From Amoebophrya sp. AT5.2 (lineage: Eukaryota; Sar; Dinophyceae; Syndiniales; Amoebophryaceae), in assembly GCA_005223375.1 (NCBI GenBank), contig RXOD01005112.1:1-15816 (forward strand): DNA of 15,816 nt, read 5' to 3'. Each line of letters opens with the position of its first letter. Within the stretch, counting starts at the first letter, position 1. The notes beneath the pieces were generated by a model. It saw only the letters and a list, made by a program, of their open reading frames with translations, made no database searches and was not told the DNA's origin. The position numbers and the translations under genes are program-made. This document shows positions 7,392-15,816 of this stretch, piece after piece.

Positions 7392-10300
7392 ATGCACCAA
7401 GCAAAAGCATCTGTGTACACGACGTGCGTTGTAAGCAGTAGCACCTTCTGTGACCTATGGTGGAATGCCGGGCCAGCTTGGCCTTCGGGCCTGTGGAAGT
7501 CCGGTCCGGATCACTTCAAGGCGCACCTCCGGGTTCCGGTTCCACGCGCTTTCGCAACCCCCACATCTGGTTCAGACGATATTTGCGTTGCAGTGCAGGA
7601 AGCAGCCGGGGGGGGTGCCCACGCGCGACTGGTGCTGGCGGCGTGGAGGGAGGAAGGAAGGGAGAAGGCTACGGGTGGCACAGACGGAGAAAGCGAAAAT
7701 CTAAACAAGGATGTAGAAGATGCTGCGTCTTCGTGGGTGCTTTCGTCCCAGTACGGCCCCGCAGCAGGGGGGGACGGAGGTGTTGCACGGGAACATGCGA
7801 GCAGCCCGGAGCATGCAGTGTGGCGAGACCCGAAGCGCCTCGCGTCGTTTGCGCGCATCTGCAGCAACAAGTTTTTCTCGGAGACGCAGGAATTTCTGGA
7901 GAAGAGCGCGTGGCACATGAACGCCTTGCAGTTGGGCCTGTTGGCGCGCTACTTCAGCAGAGTTCTCGATCTTGTGAGGAGGGGTCGCGGAGGAGAAGAA
8001 AACGAAAGTCACGGCGAGCCCGCGCGTGAAGTTACGCTATTAGAGTCGGACGAGTCCTCCGAACAAGATGGGGCCGCCGCCTCCCCCGGCGCAGCTGCTT
8101 GGCACGTTGAGCTTCACGCGAACTTCACGGGCGCTGAAGCGATTCCTCGATCATTTTCATCTTCGTCATCAACCTTTTCACTTGCAGCACGGTTGCAAAC
8201 CACGCTGAACGAGTATGGGCATGGGCTGCGATACTTTATCGACGGAAAGCATCGCGGGTTCGCAGCCGCGGACAAGCTCGCACTTGAAATCCTGGAGGAG
8301 GAGAATCCGCTCTTGCAGAACGCGTGCGTCGTGGGCGTGTTGGCAGAAGCAGTGCGTGATCGTGATGTTCCTGATGAACGCGGCCTCCCCTACTTTTCGG
8401 CGGTGGAAGAACAGTTGCAAACGACGGTTCACGCGATCGCCTCCGGCCGTATTTCGAAGGCACAAATTGTTTTCGCTTTTGCTGATGAGTTCTTTGACCA
8501 GCTCCGCAAAGCTGTCTTCCCGCTGCGCCAAGCTGAGCCGGCTCGGCAAGAGAACGCACCAGTTTCCTGCTCTGCCCTTCTTCTGCTTCCAGCAGAAGCT
8601 ATTCCCGCGGGAAATGTACTTGCTGCTGAAACCGAGCTGCTCCGGGCCTTGCACGCGAATAGAACGTCAGCCAATAGTGGTGGAACTATGGAAGGTGTTC
8701 CGGAATTAGTGAGCGTAACGCACAAAGTCTTCGCCTCCTTGCCATCGGAGCAGGAGCTTTCGCGGTCCCTCACTACTGGCGCAGTAGACGAACAGTATGC
8801 AGCGGATTTTTTGCAGGCTTCCCGTTGGCACCTTCTGCAGCAGGTTGGCGTGTCACCAGGAGAGAGCCCGAACTTATCTTCCTTTGGACCTCGTCCACGC
8901 AGTCGCCTGACCTGTGCAGGCATCGCGAAGCGACTGCGAAAGGGGGAGGACGCGTTCTACGTTCCCGATTTAAAGGCGTTGCTGCGAAAATGCGCCTCCA
9001 TCCTGCCGCGAAGCGATGCTGAGAAAGTCGATGAGTTGGAAGTTGACCTTGCCAGTCCGGGGTTCTTGCATTTTCGAAGTGATGTCGCCGAAGACGGAGA
9101 GAGGGCACCAGAACAGGGCAGCCACCAATGGCCGCCAGCGAAGTGGCGCGACGAGCGAGCGGCTTCAATGATTGGCTCCGTACCTGCTGTAGGCCGCGCG
9201 TCTCAGGCTCCGCGTGGTGCCGACATCACATCGAGGGCCGGTGGCGCTGATTCCGTGTCAGTTTCAGCTCCACCAGCTACAACCTCAACCGCGCACCAGC
9301 CGCCAGCGATCGTCTTTTCCTACCTCGCCACTGTGGGGCCGTGCCGGGAGCTGTTTGGGAATTTGGTGTTCGACTTCGTGGAGACCCTGCAGGTGCTGTC
9401 CGTGCAGGGGACGCAGTCCTTCCTGCAGCTGCCACGCTTGGCCTACACTGAGTACAAGAAGTTTGAACCGCTCAGCTGCCCCGACTGCTCGCACGACGAC
9501 CCGCAGGAGTACTGGAACCAAACGGGCCGCGCCTGCGACGTGCGGACAGGGGGCAGCGTCTCCTTCGCGCAAATCTTCGACGCCACGCATCTCGACCGCT
9601 TTCTGCAGACGCGGTTTGGCATGGGAGGCGTCGTCGTGCGCGCCGGGCAGGGTCTTGCTCATGACTATGAGCATTTCGACAGCGTGCTGATGACGGCCGA
9701 CCTGCCACTGGCGAACTCAATGGAGGCCCAGTACGCATGCAGCGACTTCGTCGATGTAGCAGTTGTGCAGGGAATGGGAAGTATAGAAGGTGAAGGGACC
9801 TCCGTCGAGCAGCCGCGCATCGCAGGTGAATCTGTTTCCTCTGGCAGTTTATTTCGGCACGAGTTCTTCGCTTCGGGTCGCCACAGCGAGATAGACAGCC
9901 TCACGTGTGTCCGCGGCAAAGATGACATTGTCGGCGGGTCCAGGCTGAACGTAACTGCGATTCGAGCTGCTTTGGATCGCATCGAGATCGAGGGAAGAAA
10001 GAGTGCTGCGAGAACGCCAGGATTGGCAGCATCGCGCACGATCGCGAAGTGGAAGCCAATTTCGGAAGTCGACGGTCCCTGTGCAGCAGCCGCCGAAGGT
10101 GAAGGAGAGGAAGTCGAAGTCGAAGGTCACCCTAGTAGCAGCACGCCTCCCGCTCCCGCGAAACCGAAAGGAGAGATGACGGGGGCAATAAAGTGCGCGG
10201 CTAAAAACACTTCCAACCAAGACCAACCAAAGCAAGGAGCGCAGTCTTCTTCATCAACATCACTCCTTGGGGACCGTGGCGCTGTGCGTGAAGCGACAGC

Positions 10301-11183
10301 AAGAAGCGAACGGCACGCAGCTCTTCGGCATCGCTCGACTCGGCACGTCGGACTCTTCTTCTACTTTCTGGAGGAGTACGAGAGCGACGCGCTTCACTTT
10401 GCCCGCTACGGATCGCTTCGCGCCTCCGCCCTCGGCCCTAGCGCGTGGTCGGGGATGCGGTTCGCACCTCGTATCGAGGAACTGGGAAATGAGCTGCTTG
10501 CTGCCGCTGGGTTACGTGGTTCAATCGGATTTGCCGTCCACTGGCGGCGGGGAGACCGTGAGCTCGGCTCGCAGCGGCGAAAGTTAGATCAATACAACGA
10601 AGCGCTGCCGGAACAGCTCGCGGAAATCATTGGTCGAAAATGGCGGAGCACGACCTCCGGCGCTAGTGCAAGTGCGACACCCACACCAGCTGCACTGCGC
10701 GAAAACGGATTTTTGGGCAGCGGGCTGATTTTCGTGATGACCAACGAGCCGGTGAGATCTGCCGCGATGTCCGAACTCGCGTCGGTGCTGCAGTCGCGTT
10801 ACGGGCTGACGGCGGTTCGGGTGAGCGTGAGCACGGAAGAGGATCAGGTGCGCTTGGTCCGTTACGAGGACGGGCGGGTCGTGGAAGTAGGGACTAAGAC
10901 CATCCCCATTTTGGGTGGAAGTGGAAGTGGAACAGTCTCGGTCAGGAGAGGTGTTCCAGAAGAAGAACAGCAACACCTCGGTGTGCACCCGTTGGAGCTT
11001 CTCGCGCTCGAGATGTACGTGGCGACCGCGCGGTCTGCGGTTTTTCTCGGCTACGGCGACGGGATCGTCAACGGCTACTGCTCGGCGCCGAGCCTGATCG
11101 TCCACCAGATGCGGCTGCACACATACGGCCAGACCGCGGCAAAGTGGGTCTTTGAGGAGATCGAGATTGAAGGAATGGCATGA
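7392..11183 (+). CDS. O-fucosyltransferase-like protein, 1263 residues, single exon
   Basis: The C-terminal half carries the hallmarks of GDP-fucose-dependent O-fucosyltransferases (POFUT/PF10250-like, GT-B fold). GPCRELFGNLVFDF at ~648-661 is the N-terminal nucleotide-sugar loop, followed by LPRLAYTEYK. FAVHWRRGDRE at 1047-1057 is the HxRxGD donor-site motif. FVMTNEP at 1114-1120 and the terminal block 1204-1240 (ATARSAVFLGYGDGIVNGY) match the usual last Rossmann elements. Such enzymes move fucose from GDP-fucose to Ser/Thr or a glycan, normally in the ER or Golgi. No clear signal peptide or membrane anchor is visible, so location is open. The two catalytic halves are split by a ~100-residue acidic, Ser/Pro-rich linker (~890-985). 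The first ~600 residues are mostly helical and unassigned, far more than the usual 350-550-residue enzyme. ATG 7392 is the first start after an in-frame TGA at 7377; an upstream exon is possible. The superfamily is likely; the acceptor substrate is unknown. Confidence 0.75.
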   Translation: MHQAKASVYTTCVVSSSTFCDLWWNAGPAWPSGLWKSGPDHFKAHLRVPVPRAFATPTSGSDDICVAVQEAAGGGAHARLVLAAWREEGREKATGGTDGESENLNKDVEDAASSWVLSSQYGPAAGGDGGVAREHASSPEHAVWRDPKRLASFARICSNKFFSETQEFLEKSAWHMNALQLGLLARYFSRVLDLVRRGRGGEENESHGEPAREVTLLESDESSEQDGAAASPGAAAWHVELHANFTGAEAIPRSFSSSSSTFSLAARLQTTLNEYGHGLRYFIDGKHRGFAAADKLALEILEEENPLLQNACVVGVLAEAVRDRDVPDERGLPYFSAVEEQLQTTVHAIASGRISKAQIVFAFADEFFDQLRKAVFPLRQAEPARQENAPVSCSALLLLPAEAIPAGNVLAAETELLRALHANRTSANSGGTMEGVPELVSVTHKVFASLPSEQELSRSLTTGAVDEQYAADFLQASRWHLLQQVGVSPGESPNLSSFGPRPRSRLTCAGIAKRLRKGEDAFYVPDLKALLRKCASILPRSDAEKVDELEVDLASPGFLHFRSDVAEDGERAPEQGSHQWPPAKWRDERAASMIGSVPAVGRASQAPRGADITSRAGGADSVSVSAPPATTSTAHQPPAIVFSYLATVGPCRELFGNLVFDFVETLQVLSVQGTQSFLQLPRLAYTEYKKFEPLSCPDCSHDDPQEYWNQTGRACDVRTGGSVSFAQIFDATHLDRFLQTRFGMGGVVVRAGQGLAHDYEHFDSVLMTADLPLANSMEAQYACSDFVDVAVVQGMGSIEGEGTSVEQPRIAGESVSSGSLFRHEFFASGRHSEIDSLTCVRGKDDIVGGSRLNVTAIRAALDRIEIEGRKSAARTPGLAASRTIAKWKPISEVDGPCAAAAEGEGEEVEVEGHPSSSTPPAPAKPKGEMTGAIKCAAKNTSNQDQPKQGAQSSSSTSLLGDRGAVREATARSERHAALRHRSTRHVGLFFYFLEEYESDALHFARYGSLRASALGPSAWSGMRFAPRIEELGNELLAAAGLRGSIGFAVHWRRGDRELGSQRRKLDQYNEALPEQLAEIIGRKWRSTTSGASASATPTPAALRENGFLGSGLIFVMTNEPVRSAAMSELASVLQSRYGLTAVRVSVSTEEDQVRLVRYEDGRVVEVGTKTIPILGGSGSGTVSVRRGVPEEEQQHLGVHPLELLALEMYVATARSAVFLGYGDGIVNGYCSAPSLIVHQMRLHTYGQTAAKWVFEEIEIEGMA

Positions 11184-12128
11184 CGGGCCGGTGGTCCAGA
11201 GCGATGGTTGTGCGATCGTGATCAGCTGAAGATAGGCCACTCCCGGGGCACGACACCAGCTCCAGCTACGGGAAGTTATTAATTTCTTAAGACTTGTTCT
11301 ATATGATGATGCTGATGGTAGTTTACAAGCCTTTGTTGAAAGAAGGCGTATTCATTGTTTGAGTTCGACTCTTTGTCGCTACAGCCTTAGCGACCTCAAA
11401 ACGGACGGAATTGCTGCTATCCGATGTCCGATGCCATAAATAGTGAGCACGCATGACCGTGAAAAAAATCGTTGGTCGTGGAACTAAGTATGAATGTATT
11501 CGCTCTACGAACGCTGACAAAGTTTCTTTGTATAGAGTAGACGAAGCTCAACCTCAGGCTCAGACACAAAGAAACTGCACGAGCACGACCCCACCAGCTT
11601 TATGGCGCTACTACCCCAGAACCAGAAAGTGCACCCCGCCGAGCCCCGCCACAAGCTCCGAGCGCGTGCTGGATCGGAGGCCACGAATTTCCGACGAAGG
11701 CTGGTGGATTGTTCTCTTGCTTTTACTAGGGCGAAGTACAAAAAAGAAAAACGACCAAAGGGGTTGAACTTATGAGTGGTTGTGGTTAGCACGTAGAGGG
11801 CGACCAAACCGAAACCCTCGCACTTCTGCTATGCCAAAAACGTGACAACCGCTGCACAAGAACGAGCAGACGAAATACGTCCTGCGTGGTACAGGTACTG
11901 CTAAAAAACGGCACCTTAGATAGGCCTGAAGAGAAGTAATTCAAGATCATCCTACTTCACCTAGATTTAGAACGCACAGCTTCATCAGTTGTGATTGATT
12001 CTGAAGTATAGTCTTTTCCAATTTTTCCAATCCTGTAGTGCTAGTGCCGCAATTTAATAAATAAGTATCTCTCACTTGCACGTTTGACGTTTCTCTACTA
12101 CGATAGATGTAGACTGGCACTGGTCGTG
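11184..12128. other. Spacer between the fucosyltransferase-like gene and MCM4
   Basis: Short competing frames on both strands (11453-11767 plus, 11505-11807 minus) lack codon bias and motifs. The only structured item is the inverted repeat at 11521-11576. It probably contains the 3' UTR of the preceding gene. Confidence 0.5.
11521..11576. repeat. 11-bp perfect inverted repeat, 34-nt loop
   Basis: AGTTTCTTTGT at 11521-11531 is the exact reverse complement of ACAAAGAAACT at 11566-11576. Transcribed, it would form a hairpin ~340 bases past the stop codon of the fucosyltransferase-like gene. It may be a 3'-end signal, part of a small RNA, or a relic of a mobile element. Confidence 0.7.
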
Positions 12129-12157
12129 GTCCTGTCCTATCCCACTCCCTTGTACAG
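12129..12157 (+). promoter_or_regulatory. Candidate trans-splice (spliced-leader) acceptor for MCM4
   Basis: A pyrimidine-rich run (TCCTGTCCTATCCCACTCCC and onward) ends in TTGTACAG at 12157, only 22 bases before the MCM4 ATG at 12180. If the organism is a dinoflagellate, whose mRNAs receive a spliced leader, this is the obvious addition site. It could equally be the acceptor of an ordinary 5'-UTR intron. Confidence 0.4.
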
Positions 12158-12179
12158 CGTGCACTATCGGTTGAACACA

Positions 12180-15816
<3,637 letters not shown>

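Noticed and set aside
10584..11240. Minus-strand frame of 218 codons
   Set aside because: It is antisense to the conserved end of the fucosyltransferase-like domain and has no family signal, so it is a mirror of coding bias.

Overview
The window is eukaryotic nuclear DNA. It has spliced genes, coding exons with a strong preference for G or C at the third codon position, AT-richer introns and spacers, and no bacterial-style operons. One intron, in an MCM4 gene, is a 606-bp element with terminal inverted repeats and a 5-bp target-site duplication. It must be removed at a boundary that fits neither GT-AG nor GC-AG. Mobile introns of this kind ('introners') are best known from the parasitic dinoflagellate Amoebophrya (Syndiniales), so a dinoflagellate of that type is my best guess. 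This is an inference; nothing in the window names a species.

Layout, left to right, all recognised genes on the + strand: (1) 2-397, the 3' end of a CobW/ZNG1-type (COG0523) metallochaperone GTPase gene. (2) 1217-2215, a broken or frame-disturbed gene ending in a degenerate helicase RecA2-like domain. (3) 2146-4140, an ankyrin-repeat protein with a long disordered N-terminal half and possibly one more short 3' exon. (4) 4286-5973, poorly explained sequence with one weak minus-strand gene candidate. (5) 5974-6742, a three-exon gene for a 134-residue protein that I assembled by splice-site and phase matching; its N-terminal part resembles RIIa/DPY-30-type dimerisation-docking helices. (6) 7392-11183, a 1263-residue single-exon protein with a GDP-fucose O-fucosyltransferase-like fold. 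(7) 12180 to the window end, the first seven exons of replicative helicase subunit MCM4.

The genes do not form a pathway: metal homeostasis, RNA helicase remnant, ankyrin scaffold, possible docking protein, glycosyltransferase and DNA replication sit side by side. What they share is same-strand orientation and intron style. Several introns are bounded by short direct repeats (GCGGC, CCAGGT, CAGGT), which supports intron gain by insertion. The best target for follow-up is the MCM4 intron at 14608-15213.
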